Source: Kribbella voronezhensis (GTDB taxonomy: Bacteria; Actinomycetota; Actinomycetes; Propionibacteriales; Kribbellaceae). Taken from it: a DNA stretch of 64,000 nt. The DNA lies in assembly GCF_004365175.1 (NCBI RefSeq), contig NZ_SOCE01000001.1:4719403-4783402 (forward strand), written 5' to 3'. A model generated the notes under the pieces. That model was not told the origin of the DNA, did not search any database, and saw nothing but the letters and a program-made list of their open reading frames with translations. Positions 38,503 through 46,787 of the stretch are shown here, in pieces. A program made the position numbers and the translations under genes. Every line of letters begins with the position of its first letter. Positions within the stretch are counted from its first letter, which is position 1.

Positions 38503-38979
38503 GTGCCCAGCCACGTGTTTGTCGACGAGAGCAAGGTGCGGGGACTCCTGGTCGCTGCCGTCGTCTGCCCCGCCACCGCGGTGAATTCTCAACGACGAGC
38601 GATGGCGGGTCTGTTGATGCCGCGGCAGCGACGAGTGCACTTCACGAAGGAATCGACAGCTCGGCAGCGGCAGATCCTCGACGTGATCGCTGGGTTCGAG
38701 GTGAGTTTCCGCTTGTATCAAGCGGATCGCAACGATGCTTCCGGTCGTCGGGCATGTCTGTTCGCCGTCGTCGAGGACGCGGCCGACCACGCCGAACGGC
38801 TGGTGGTCGAGCGTGACGAGACGACGGCCGACTTCGACCGCCGGGTTCTGTACTCCGCCACGCGAAAGCACGGCTGCACTGAAACTCTGCACTACGAGCT
38901 GCTGCCGCCCCATCAAGACCCGATGTTGTGGATCCCCGACGCTGTGGCGTGGGCATGGGCCAAAGGCGGCGATTGCTAG
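38503..38979 (+). pseudogene. DUF3800-like protein, possibly truncated by a frameshift
   Basis: About 158 residues from GTG 38503. It begins with a short strand followed by FVDESKVRGLLVAAVV, the N-terminal Asp-Glu signature of DUF3800-like (RNase-H-fold-like) proteins, has GQRR-like MPRQRRVHFTKES, and ends IPDAVAWAWAKGGDC, which is the region where the family's second acidic motif lies. Relatives that I recall run on for about 20 residues after AWAKGG. In the +1 frame from there an RFPRLSQQGLDTRNP stretch could be that lost end, suggesting a frameshift near 38970. No function is established. If the stop is genuine, it is simply a shorter member. Confidence 0.5.
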
Positions 38980-39182
38980 GTTCCCGCGGCTCAGTCAACA
39001 AGGTCTAGACACGCGAAACCCGGCTCGCCAACCGTCCGGATGACTGCCGGGTTCACTTCCCGAGGGCTATTGCCCTGAGCTACCCACAGACTACACCTCG
39101 ACCTGGACCGCCTGCACCGGAATTCCCTCCCAGATCCACCAAGTGCAGGAGTGGTGCGTTCGGGCAGTCTTGTCTGATTGCA

Positions 39183-39506
39183 TCAGACGGGATCGGTGAA
39201 CGAGATCGGCTTGCCGGTGGCGCGGGCGTAGGCGATCTCCCTGCTGGTGGACTCGCCGATGTACCCGCCGGGGTTGACGACCAGAACGCGGTCAGCCAGG
39301 TCGATCTTGCGCAGGTGGAGGGCGCCCAGTGCGGTCTTCTGCTCGTCGGTGATGGACTCGCTTGCTTCGTCATCTTCCGCGCGCGGGAAGACGCCTGGCG
39401 CGACGACGATGGCGCCCGCAAAGGTCAAGTCGCGGTTCGCCGCACGCATCTCGTCCACGAACCGGGTAGAGCCGCAGATGCACACGATTTCAGGTCGGTC
39501 AGACAC
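39183..39506 (-). CDS. nucleoside 2-deoxyribosyltransferase-like protein
   Basis: 107 residues, GTG start (MSDRPEIVCICGSTRFVDEM). The Rossmann-like start CGSTRF, VVAPGVFP and the C-terminal ADRVLVVNPGGYIGESTSREIAYARATGKPI match the small DUF4406/deoxyribosyltransferase-like family, where the Glu in IGESTSREI is the nucleophile position. The family includes DNA-base-modifying and nucleotide-metabolism proteins, so the actual substrate is open. Alone on its strand, with no terminator seen. Confidence 0.7.
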   Translation of the reverse strand: MSDRPEIVCICGSTRFVDEMRAANRDLTFAGAIVVAPGVFPRAEDDEASESITDEQKTALGALHLRKIDLADRVLVVNPGGYIGESTSREIAYARATGKPISFTDPV

Positions 39507-39654
39507 AGCTCGGTCCTTCGGGTCTAGCGGGAAACCGTCGCGCGCGCGTCGACCTCACGGACAGAAACACGAGCCAACAGCTTACGCAGCGAAAGCAGCC
39601 AGTTGCCGGCACCAGGTACATCGCACCTGGCAGCGCGCACCCGGCGCCCTCGCC

Positions 39655-39757
39655 GTAGCACCAGCCCCAGGCGACCCGCACCCGGGCGCGAGCCGCGACG
39701 GAGGAGCGGCGGAACAGGGGTGGGCGGGAGCGACGACGCAGGAGTCGCGTGGGGGTA
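39655..39757 (+). repeat. intergenic tandem repeat, copy B
   Basis: First of two adjacent units with a period of exactly 103 bases: AGGCGACCCGCAC at 39669 recurs at 39772, and GAGGAGCGGCGGA at 39701 recurs at 39804. About 80-85% identity by eye. The unit contains GACGACGCAGGAGTCG. It lies in the 39507-40008 gap, which has no gene. Confidence 0.8.
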
Positions 39758-39868
39758 GTAGGCCCAGCCCTAGGCGACCCGCACATGCGCACGAGCCGCG
39801 ACGGAGGAGCGGCGGACAGGGGGTGGCGGGAGCGCCGACGTAGGAGGTGCGTGGGCGTAGTACGAGCG
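39758..39868 (+). repeat. intergenic tandem repeat, copy C
   Basis: Second unit, directly adjoining copy B. Ends GTGCGTGGGCGTAGTACGAG, the end also shared with copy A in reverse. Frames on both strands read open through the repeat, but only as shadows with repeated Arg/Pro-rich content. Confidence 0.8.
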
Positions 39869-39932
39869 TCTGACTTGTGCGGTGGGTTGTTGGGGGTGTG
39901 CGGGGCGTGTTGGATGAAGGATGGGTTTGCCC

Positions 39933-39994
39933 TTGACCCGCGTGCTTGGCGTGGGTAACTTTCGCGTGCGGGGGCACGGTTGTAATTCAATTAC
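39933..39994 (+). promoter_or_regulatory. nagZ-namZ promoter with candidate MurR operator
   Basis: TTGACC (39933-39938) and TAACTT (39956-39961) are 17 bases apart. The predicted start of transcription is near 39968. GTAATT (39982-39987) and AATTAC (39989-39994) form a perfect dyad around one base, placed 14-27 bases downstream of that start and just before the ribosome site of nagZ, so a repressor there would block elongation or initiation. Confidence 0.65.
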
Positions 39995-40008
39995 CTGAGG
40001 GGTCCGGT

Positions 40009-41817
40009 ATGTCCGCCTTGCGCCGCTTCGCCATTGCCAGCCTTGCCACTGCGACCGTCGGAGCGTTGGTGCCCGCGGTCGCGGTCAGTGCGCCACCACC
40101 TGAGGCGCGGAAGCCTCAACCGATCAGCACCTTGCAGCAAGCGACCCAGGCGATCAAGGGGATGTCGCTCGAGGACAAGATCGGGCAGATGTTCGTCCTG
40201 TTCGCCTACGGCCCGGACGCGAACCAGCCCGACGCGCGCAACACCGCGCTGTACGGCGTGGCGACGCCGGCGGAGGTGGTCGCGAAGTACCACCCAGGCG
40301 GCTGGATCTACTTCAACGCGCGCGACAACGTGCAGAACCCCACCCAGCTGGCCACCTACAGCAACCAGCTCCAGACGGCGGCGGTGAAGCAAGGTCTCCA
40401 CCTCCCGCTGACGATCGCCACCGACCAGGAGCAGGGCGTCGTCGTGCGGATCGGCCCGCCCGCCACCCAGTTCGGCGGCAACATGGCGCACGGCGCCACC
40501 CGCAACACGGCCGACGCCCGCACGGCCGCCGGTATCACCGGCCGCGAGCTCAAGGCGATGGGTATCCGCGAGGACTACGCGCCGGTCGCCGACGTGAACG
40601 TGAACGCGCTCAACCCGGTGATCGGCGTACGGTCCTTCTCGTCCGACCCGAAGCTGGTGTCGGACATGGTCGTCGCCCAGGTGCAGGGATACCAGAACGA
40701 CGCCGGTATCGCAGCGACCGCGAAGCACTTCCCCGGCCACGGTGACACCGTCGACGACAGCCACACCGCGCTGCCGACGATCAACCACACCCGCGAGCAG
40801 TGGGAGACGATCGACGCGCCTTCGTTCAAGGCCGCGATCAAGGCCGGGATCGACTCGATCATGACCGCGCACATCGTGGTTCCGTCGCTCGACCCGTCGG
40901 GTGACCCGGCGACGCTGAGCAAGCCGATCCTGACCGGCGTACTGCGTGGCGAGCTCGGGTTCAAGGGCCTGATCGTCACCGACGCGCTGGAGATGGCGGC
41001 CGTTCGGGCCAAGTACGGCGATGCCGAGGTGGCCGTGCGCGCGATCGAAGCGGGCGCCGACCAGGTGCTGCTGCCGCCGGCTCCGGACGTGCAGTTCAAG
41101 GCGGTCCTGGACGCGGTGAAGTCGGGCCGGATCAGTGAGCGCCGGATCGACGAGAGCCTGCTGCGGATCCTGCTGATGAAGATCAAGAACGGCGTACTCT
41201 TCCAGCCGTTCGTCGACCCGGCGAAGATCGCGACGACAGTCGGTACGCCGGCCAGCCTCGCCACCGCGCAGAAGATCGTCGACAAGAGCATCACGCTGGT
41301 CAAGAACAACAACAGCACGCTGCCGCTGAGCAAGACCCCGCGCAACATCCTCGTCACCGGCTGGGGCGTCAGCACCACGCAGTCGCTGGCCAACAGCCTC
41401 ACTGCCAGAGGAGCGACGACGACAGTCGCGCAGACCGGTGCAGCCCCGACAGACGCCGCCATCGCGGACGCAGTGACGAAGGCGCAGGCCAACGACGTCA
41501 CCGTGGTGCTCACCCAGAAGGCGTGGGACACGAAGGTCACCGACAAGCTGGCCAAGCAGCAGAAGCTGGTGAAGGACCTGCTGGCCACCGGCAAGACCGT
41601 GATCGTCGTGGCCGTCCGCGACCCGTACGACATCGCGTACTTCGACGACGCACCGACGTACCTGGCCACCTACGGCTACGCGGCCGTCTCGATGGAGTCG
41701 CTGGCCAAGGTCCTGTACGGCGAGATCGCGCCGACCGGCAAGCTCCCCGTCGACATCCCGGTCGCGGGTCAGCCGCAGACCCCCTTGTACCCCTTCGGCT
41801 ACGGATTGAGCTGGTGA
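40009..41817 (+). CDS. nagZ: secreted GH3 beta-N-acetylglucosaminidase (NagZ type)
   Basis: 602 residues with a Sec signal (ALRRFAIASLATATVGALVPAVAVSA). The GH3 catalytic domain has KHFPGHGDT at 239-247 followed by DDSH, the NagZ-specific acid/base His loop, and the nucleophile Asp325 in LIVTDALEMA. A C-terminal GH3_C domain of about 200 residues follows. It would remove GlcNAc from muropeptides outside the cell. ATG 40009 chosen for the signal peptide and GAGGGG site. First gene of the recycling operon; it overlaps namZ by four bases (GTGA). Confidence 0.9.
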   Translation: MSALRRFAIASLATATVGALVPAVAVSAPPPEARKPQPISTLQQATQAIKGMSLEDKIGQMFVLFAYGPDANQPDARNTALYGVATPAEVVAKYHPGGWIYFNARDNVQNPTQLATYSNQLQTAAVKQGLHLPLTIATDQEQGVVVRIGPPATQFGGNMAHGATRNTADARTAAGITGRELKAMGIREDYAPVADVNVNALNPVIGVRSFSSDPKLVSDMVVAQVQGYQNDAGIAATAKHFPGHGDTVDDSHTALPTINHTREQWETIDAPSFKAAIKAGIDSIMTAHIVVPSLDPSGDPATLSKPILTGVLRGELGFKGLIVTDALEMAAVRAKYGDAEVAVRAIEAGADQVLLPPAPDVQFKAVLDAVKSGRISERRIDESLLRILLMKIKNGVLFQPFVDPAKIATTVGTPASLATAQKIVDKSITLVKNNNSTLPLSKTPRNILVTGWGVSTTQSLANSLTARGATTTVAQTGAAPTDAAIADAVTKAQANDVTVVLTQKAWDTKVTDKLAKQQKLVKDLLATGKTVIVVAVRDPYDIAYFDDAPTYLATYGYAAVSMESLAKVLYGEIAPTGKLPVDIPVAGQPQTPLYPFGYGLSW

Positions 41818-43118
41818 ACCCCAAGATGAAGAGACGTTCCCTGCTCGCCGGAGCCGGCGCCCTCGCGGCGGCCCCGCTACTCGAGACCCAGGCAGCTCAA
41901 GCGGCACAAGCCCAAGACGCCAAGCAGAAGGGAGTCCTGACCGGCGCCCAGGTGCTGGCGAAGGACGACTGGAAGGCGCTCGCCGGGCAGAAGGTCGGCG
42001 TGATCAGCAACCCGACCGGCATCCTCGACGACCTGAGCCACATCGTCGACACCATGCACGCGTCCGGCAAGGTCAACGTGGTCGCGGTCTTCGGGCCCGA
42101 GCACGGCTTCCGCGGGACGGCCCAGGCCGGCGGTTCCGAGGGCGACCACATCGATCCGCGCACCGGGATCATGGTGTACGACGCGTACGGCGCGGCCGCC
42201 GACAAGCTCGCCACGCTCTACACGAAGTCCGGCGTCGAGACCGTCGTCTTCGACATCCAGGACGTCGGCGCCCGGTTCTACACCTACATCTGGACCATGT
42301 ACGAGGCGATGCTGGCCGCCGTCCGCACCGGCGCGCGCTTCGTAGTACTGGATCGGCCCAACCCCACCGGTGGCTATGCGCGGGGACCCATGCTGAAGCC
42401 CGGGTACACGAGTGGTGTCGGCAAGCGGGAGATCATCCAGCAGCACGGGATGACCGTCGGTGAGCTGGCCCGCTTGTTCAACGCGGAGTACCTGCCGCTG
42501 GACACGAACGGCGCGCGACTCAAGGAGTTGCAGGTTATCGAGGCGAAGGGCTGGCGGCGCGATCAGCTGTACGCCGACACGGGGCTGACCTGGGTGATGC
42601 CGAGCCCGAACATGCCGACGCCGGACACCGCGCTGCTCTACCCGGGCCTGTGCCTGTTCGAGGCGACCAACATGTCCGAGGGCCGCGGCACTACCCGGCC
42701 GTTCGAGCTGATCGGCGCGCCGTACGTCGACTACAAGTGGGCCGAGGCGTTGCACGCGAAGAACATCCCCGGCGTCGACTTCCGCGAGGCCTACTTCACG
42801 CCGTCCATCAGCAAGAACGCGAACGTGCTCTGCGGCGGCGTCCAGGTCCAGATCACCGATCCGCACCGGGTCGAGGCGATCCTGGCCGCGACGCACATGA
42901 TCGTCGAGGCCAAGAAGCTGTACCCCGGTTTCGCCTGGCGTACCGGTGACAACCCGCCCGGCCGCTGGATCGACCTGCTCACCGGCTCGGACCGGTTCCG
43001 CACGATGCTCGACGGCGGCGCCACCGCCGAGGAGATCGTCGCGGCCTGGCAGAGCGAGACCGACGCCTGGACCGCGCGCCGCGCGAAGTACTTGCTCTAC
43101 AAGGGAGATCACCGGTGA
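41814..43118 (+). CDS. namZ: exo-beta-N-acetylmuramidase NamZ (DUF1343)
   Basis: 434 residues from GTG 41814, overlapping the nagZ stop; ATG 41826 is an alternative. The N terminus MKRRSLLAGAGALAAAP has a twin-arginine, so probably Tat-exported. DUF1343 hallmarks: VGVISNPTGI, GPEHGFRGTAQAG, FDIQDVGARFYTYIWTM, VLDRPNPTGG, TNMSEGRGTTRPFE. The Bacillus family member YbbC/NamZ cleaves terminal MurNAc. With NagZ it takes glycan chains apart to single sugars. Third in functional order: amidase next. Confidence 0.9.
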   Translation: MNPKMKRRSLLAGAGALAAAPLLETQAAQAAQAQDAKQKGVLTGAQVLAKDDWKALAGQKVGVISNPTGILDDLSHIVDTMHASGKVNVVAVFGPEHGFRGTAQAGGSEGDHIDPRTGIMVYDAYGAAADKLATLYTKSGVETVVFDIQDVGARFYTYIWTMYEAMLAAVRTGARFVVLDRPNPTGGYARGPMLKPGYTSGVGKREIIQQHGMTVGELARLFNAEYLPLDTNGARLKELQVIEAKGWRRDQLYADTGLTWVMPSPNMPTPDTALLYPGLCLFEATNMSEGRGTTRPFELIGAPYVDYKWAEALHAKNIPGVDFREAYFTPSISKNANVLCGGVQVQITDPHRVEAILAATHMIVEAKKLYPGFAWRTGDNPPGRWIDLLTGSDRFRTMLDGGATAEEIVAAWQSETDAWTARRAKYLLYKGDHR

Positions 43119-44839
43119 AGCTGGTCAAGCTGGTCGCGCTAACCTCTACCCTGATGCTCACCATGACCACCCCGGCAATTGCCTCTGGCAACAAATCTGG
43201 CCGCTTCGACCACCCGTACGACGGGTACGCGCCGAAGTCCACCCTGCTGCGCGACGCGACTCCGCAGAAGGCCGGCCTCGACCCCGCCCCGATCGACGCG
43301 GCCCTGGCCCAGGTCGCGGCCTGGACCAAGCCGAACGGCACCGCACACCCCCTGTACGCCGGCGCGGTCACCCTCCTCGGCCACGACGGCAAGATCGTCA
43401 CCCGCAACGCCACCGGCATGGCGCTCAAGTACGCCGATGGCAGCGGCACTGAGCTGCCCGCGGACCAGCAGATCCCGATGCGCACCGACACCATCTTCGA
43501 CATGGCGTCGGTGTCGAAGCTCTTCACGTCGATCGTGATCCTGCAGCTGGTCGAGAAGGGCAAGGTCGACCTCGACACCCCGATCGCGACGTACGTTCCG
43601 GAGTTCGCCGAGAACGGCAAGGCCGCGATCACCGTCCGGCAGGCGCTCACGCACACCACCGGACTGCCCGCGTTCCTCCCGTTGTGGAGTGACCAGCCCA
43701 CGCCCGAGCTCCGCCTGCACGAGGCGCTGACGGCCAAGCTGGTCAACGCGCCCGGCAGCACTTACCTGTACTCCGACCTGAACCTGATCTCGCTCGGCGA
43801 GCTCGCGCACCGGGTCACCGGCAAGACCCTGGACAAGCTGGTCGCCGACGGCATCACCAAGCCGCTGCAGATGCGCGACACCGGCTACAACCCGGATGAG
43901 AAGAAGAAGCCGCGGATCGCCGCCACGGAGTACCAGACGGCTCCTCCTCGCGGCATGGTCTGGGGCTCGGTCCACGACGAGAACGCCTGGTCGCTCGGCG
44001 GTGTCGCCGGCCACGCCGGAGTCTTCAGTACTGCGGACGACCTGGCCGTGCTCGCCCAGACCTTCCTCAACGGTGGTAGCTATCGCGGCGCCCGGATCCT
44101 CAAGGAGAGTTCCGTCACCGCGATGATCACCAACTTCAACCAGGGCTTCCCGGGCAACGACCACGGCCTCGGCTTCGAGCTGAACCAGCGCTGGTACATG
44201 GGCGGCCTGTCAGGACCCCGTACGGCGGGGCACACCGGCTACACCGGTACGTCGATCGTGATCGACTTCGACTCGCGCTCGTTCGCGATCCTGCTCACCA
44301 ACCGGGTGCACCCGAGCCGCAATTGGGGCAGCAACAACCCCGCCCGGAGGGCCGTAGTACAAGGGCTTGCGTTGTCGCTCGGAGTAGGACCGCAGCACGG
44401 CAAGGACGCGTGGTTCTCCGGGACGACGGACGCCAGTACGACGACGCTCGCGGTGCCGGTCGCCGTACCGGCCGAGGGTGCGAAGGTGGCCTTCGATCTG
44501 TTCGTCGACACCGAGGACTCGGATCTGCTGTATCTGGAGAGTTCGACCGACGGATCCACCTGGACCAAGGTGCCCTTCACCGTGATGGACCGCGGCACCG
44601 TGATCGACACGGACGGGTCGATCAGCGGCTCCGGCGACCGGCACTGGCACCAGGTGTCGGCGGAGCTCGGAGCGGGGCAGCAGACGCTGCGCTGGCGGTA
44701 CACCTCCGACCCGCTCTACCAGGGCCGCGGTGTTTATGTGGACGGGGTCAAGATCACCTCCGGACACCAGCTGCTGTTCGACGGAGAACGAAACCCGGAA
44801 TCATTTGTCGCTTCCGGTTGGAGACTTTCGCGTCGATGA
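43115..44839 (+). CDS. secreted beta-lactamase-fold hydrolase (AmiE/YbbE-like) with C-terminal domain
   Basis: 574 residues, GTG start overlapping the namZ stop, Sec signal (MKLVKLVALTSTLMLTMTTPAIAS). Serine hydrolase motifs: SVSK at 132-135, YSD at 219-221 and the HTGYTG box near residue 390. The extra C-terminal region of about 150 residues (from ASTTTLAVPVAVPAEGAK) looks like a beta-sandwich, perhaps glycan binding. In the Bacillus cluster the equivalent AmiE is a muramyl-L-alanine amidase; I assign the role by synteny, not by motif. Confidence 0.85.
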   Translation: MKLVKLVALTSTLMLTMTTPAIASGNKSGRFDHPYDGYAPKSTLLRDATPQKAGLDPAPIDAALAQVAAWTKPNGTAHPLYAGAVTLLGHDGKIVTRNATGMALKYADGSGTELPADQQIPMRTDTIFDMASVSKLFTSIVILQLVEKGKVDLDTPIATYVPEFAENGKAAITVRQALTHTTGLPAFLPLWSDQPTPELRLHEALTAKLVNAPGSTYLYSDLNLISLGELAHRVTGKTLDKLVADGITKPLQMRDTGYNPDEKKKPRIAATEYQTAPPRGMVWGSVHDENAWSLGGVAGHAGVFSTADDLAVLAQTFLNGGSYRGARILKESSVTAMITNFNQGFPGNDHGLGFELNQRWYMGGLSGPRTAGHTGYTGTSIVIDFDSRSFAILLTNRVHPSRNWGSNNPARRAVVQGLALSLGVGPQHGKDAWFSGTTDASTTTLAVPVAVPAEGAKVAFDLFVDTEDSDLLYLESSTDGSTWTKVPFTVMDRGTVIDTDGSISGSGDRHWHQVSAELGAGQQTLRWRYTSDPLYQGRGVYVDGVKITSGHQLLFDGERNPESFVASGWRLSRR

Positions 44840-44874
44840 CCCCATTGGGTGCTTAGTCGCCGTACGGTGGCGTC

Positions 44875-45777
44875 ATGACTTCAGTTACCTCTCCAGAACC
44901 CACGGGGCCGCTGCTGGTCCGGGTCCGCGCGGTGATGCCCGCGCTGGCCCCGGCCGAGCAGCGGGTGGCGAACGCGGTCCTCGCGGACCCGGGCGGAGTG
45001 GCTGCGATGACGATCTCCGAACTGGCCGAGGTGGCCTCCACCTCGGAGACCACGGTCATCCGGTTCTGCAAGCAGATCGGCGTCCCCGGCTATCCGCAGC
45101 TCCGCCTGCAACTGGCGGCCCAGTCGGCCACGGAGAGCATGCGCCCGGAGGTCGGAGGCGACATCGAACCGGGGGACTCGCTCGCGGACGTGGTCGGCAA
45201 GGTCGCCTTCGCGGACGAGCGGGCGGTCCGGGAGACCGCTCAGCAACTCGACGTCGACGCGCTGGCCAAGGTCGTCGCCGCGGTCGCCAAGGCGCCCCGG
45301 GTCGACCTGTACGGCTCGGCGGCCAGTTCGTTCGTCGCGCTCGATCTGCAGCAGAAGCTGCACCGCATCCGCCGGGTGGCGTTCGCCTGGTCGGACGTGC
45401 ACGTGGCGCTGACCAGCGCGGCCCTGCTCGGCGAGGGCGACGTCGCGATCGGGATCTCCCACACCGGTACGACGGTGGAGGTGATCGAGGCGCTCGAGGA
45501 GGCCGCCAGGCACGGCGCCACCACGGTCGCGGTGACGAACTTCCCGCGCTCGCCGCTCGCGCACACCGCGGACCTGGTGCTCACCACCGCGGCCCGCGAG
45601 ACGACGTACCGGTCCGGGGCGATGTCGAGCCGGATCGCGCAACTCACCGTGATCGACTGCCTCTTCATCGGCGTCGCCCAACTGGTCCTGCCGGACGCCC
45701 AGAAGGCGCTCGAGGCCACCGCGAACGCGGTTCGTCGACACAGGGTCAAAGGTCCTGTCAATGATCAACAGAATTGA
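44875..45777 (+). CDS. murR: RpiR-family regulator MurR
   Basis: 300 residues. HTH_6 domain (VRVRAVMPALAPAEQRVANAVL, then TISELAEVASTSETTVIRFCKQIG) followed by an SIS sugar-phosphate domain (RVDLYGSAASSFVALDLQQKL, GISHTGTTVEVIEAL). The SIS ligand should be MurNAc-6-P, consistent with the murQ neighbour. A TACGGT -10 lies six bases before the ATG, hinting at leaderless transcription, though no good -35 is seen. Its stop codon lies inside the murQ -35. Confidence 0.88.
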   Translation: MTSVTSPEPTGPLLVRVRAVMPALAPAEQRVANAVLADPGGVAAMTISELAEVASTSETTVIRFCKQIGVPGYPQLRLQLAAQSATESMRPEVGGDIEPGDSLADVVGKVAFADERAVRETAQQLDVDALAKVVAAVAKAPRVDLYGSAASSFVALDLQQKLHRIRRVAFAWSDVHVALTSAALLGEGDVAIGISHTGTTVEVIEALEEAARHGATTVAVTNFPRSPLAHTADLVLTTAARETTYRSGAMSSRIAQLTVIDCLFIGVAQLVLPDAQKALEATANAVRRHRVKGPVNDQQN

Positions 45778-45802
45778 AATTCCTTCAGTAGAAAACTAAC
45801 AT
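45773..45802 (+). promoter_or_regulatory. leaderless murQ promoter overlapping a candidate MurR operator
   Basis: TTGAAA (45774-45779) and TAACAT (45797-45802) are 17 bases apart; the murQ GTG at 45810 is seven bases after the -10, so the transcript should be leaderless. ATTGAA (45773-45778) and TTCAGT (45784-45789) form a 5-of-6 inverted repeat over the -35, a likely MurR site. The murR stop TGA (45775-45777) is part of the -35. Confidence 0.65.
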
Positions 45803-45809
45803 CATCACT

Positions 45810-46715
45810 GTGATCACACCCACGGAGCAGCGCAACCCCAGGACGCTCGCGATCGATGCGGTGGGCACCACCGAGATCCTCCGGATGGTGAATGCGGAGG
45901 ACGCTCGTGTCGCGGGCGCGGTGAGTGCGGTGATCCCTGATCTCGCGCGGGTCGTCGACGCCGGTGTCGAAGCCGTCCGCAACGGCGGCCGCGTGCACTA
46001 CTTCGGTGCCGGCACGTCCGGCCGGCTGGCAGTCCTCGACGCGGCCGAACTGCTGCCCACCTTTCGGGCGCCGGACGATCTGGTGATCGCCCATCACGCC
46101 GGCGGGATGGAAGCCCTGCTCCGGGCCGTCGAGAACGTCGAGGACTCCGAGGAGGGCGGCGCCGCCGACGCCGCCGAGGTCACCGGCAAGGACCTGGTGA
46201 TCGGACTGGCAGCCTCCGGTACGACGCCGTACGTCGCCGGAGCGCTCAGTGCTGCCCGGGCGGTCGGTGCCACCACCGCGCTGGTGACGTCGAACCCAGC
46301 GGCCCCACTGGCGGCGTACGCGGACATCCTGATCGCCGCGGACACCGGTCCCGAGGTGATCGCGGGGTCCACCCGGCTGAAGGCCGGTACCGCGCAGAAG
46401 ATGATCCTGAACGCGTTCTCCACCACGCTGATGATCAAGCTCGGCCGCACCTGGTCGAACCTGATGGTCGACATGGTTGCCACCAACAACAAACTCCGCG
46501 GCCGGATGCTGCGGATCCTGGGGGAAGCGACCGGCGCCGACCAGGAGGCCTGCGCTGCAGCGCTGGCGGCGACGGACGGTGAGCTCAAGCCCGCTCTGGT
46601 GCACCTGCTCACCGGCTGCCCGGTGGCGGAGGCTCGCGAGGCTCTCGAGGAGTCGGGCGGCCGGGTCGCGCTCGCCCTCGGCCGGTTGACCACGGCGCGG
46701 TCCGACACCGCCTGA
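45810..46715 (+). CDS. murQ: N-acetylmuramic acid 6-phosphate etherase
   Basis: 301 residues, GTG start (MITPTEQRNPRTLAIDAVGT). Cleaves the lactyl ether of MurNAc-6-P to GlcNAc-6-P and lactate. Conserved FGAGTSGRLAVLDAAELLPTF with the catalytic Glu, GLAASGTTPYV and the NLMVDMVATNNKLRGR block. It implies that MurNAc enters and is phosphorylated, yet no MurP PTS transporter or kinase is adjacent. Confidence 0.95.
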   Translation: MITPTEQRNPRTLAIDAVGTTEILRMVNAEDARVAGAVSAVIPDLARVVDAGVEAVRNGGRVHYFGAGTSGRLAVLDAAELLPTFRAPDDLVIAHHAGGMEALLRAVENVEDSEEGGAADAAEVTGKDLVIGLAASGTTPYVAGALSAARAVGATTALVTSNPAAPLAAYADILIAADTGPEVIAGSTRLKAGTAQKMILNAFSTTLMIKLGRTWSNLMVDMVATNNKLRGRMLRILGEATGADQEACAAALAATDGELKPALVHLLTGCPVAEAREALEESGGRVALALGRLTTARSDTA

Positions 46716-46721
46716 GCTTTT

Positions 46722-46780
46722 CAAACGTTTGCCCTCGGGCGATAAACGGTTGGAGTGCGCTGCCCGCTCCTCTCTACAGT
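46722..46780 (+). promoter_or_regulatory. palindrome and leaderless promoter before the GNAT gene
   Basis: CAAACGTTTG (46722-46731) is a perfect palindrome. TTGGAG (46750-46755) and TACAGT (46775-46780), 19 bases apart, put the start of transcription at or next to the GTG 46788, i.e. leaderless. A GCCCTCGGGC hairpin also lies between. The palindrome is 19 bases upstream of the -35. Confidence 0.45.
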
Positions 46781-46787
46781 GAGCCGG

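Noticed and set aside
39010..39085. tRNA-like pieces on the minus strand (GGTAGCTCAG near 39070 and a CCGGGTT/AACCCGG stem).
   Set aside because: The D-arm-like TAGCTCAG is present, but the would-be anticodon loop lacks U33, the T-arm GTTCGA is missing and the acceptor ends do not pair. At most a tRNA remnant; not annotated.
39499..39990. Long open frames on the minus strand through 39499-39990 that could look like a 130-160 residue protein.
   Set aside because: They run through the tandem repeats in two frames, are Arg/Pro-rich, have no ribosome site, and show only the repeat translated twice.
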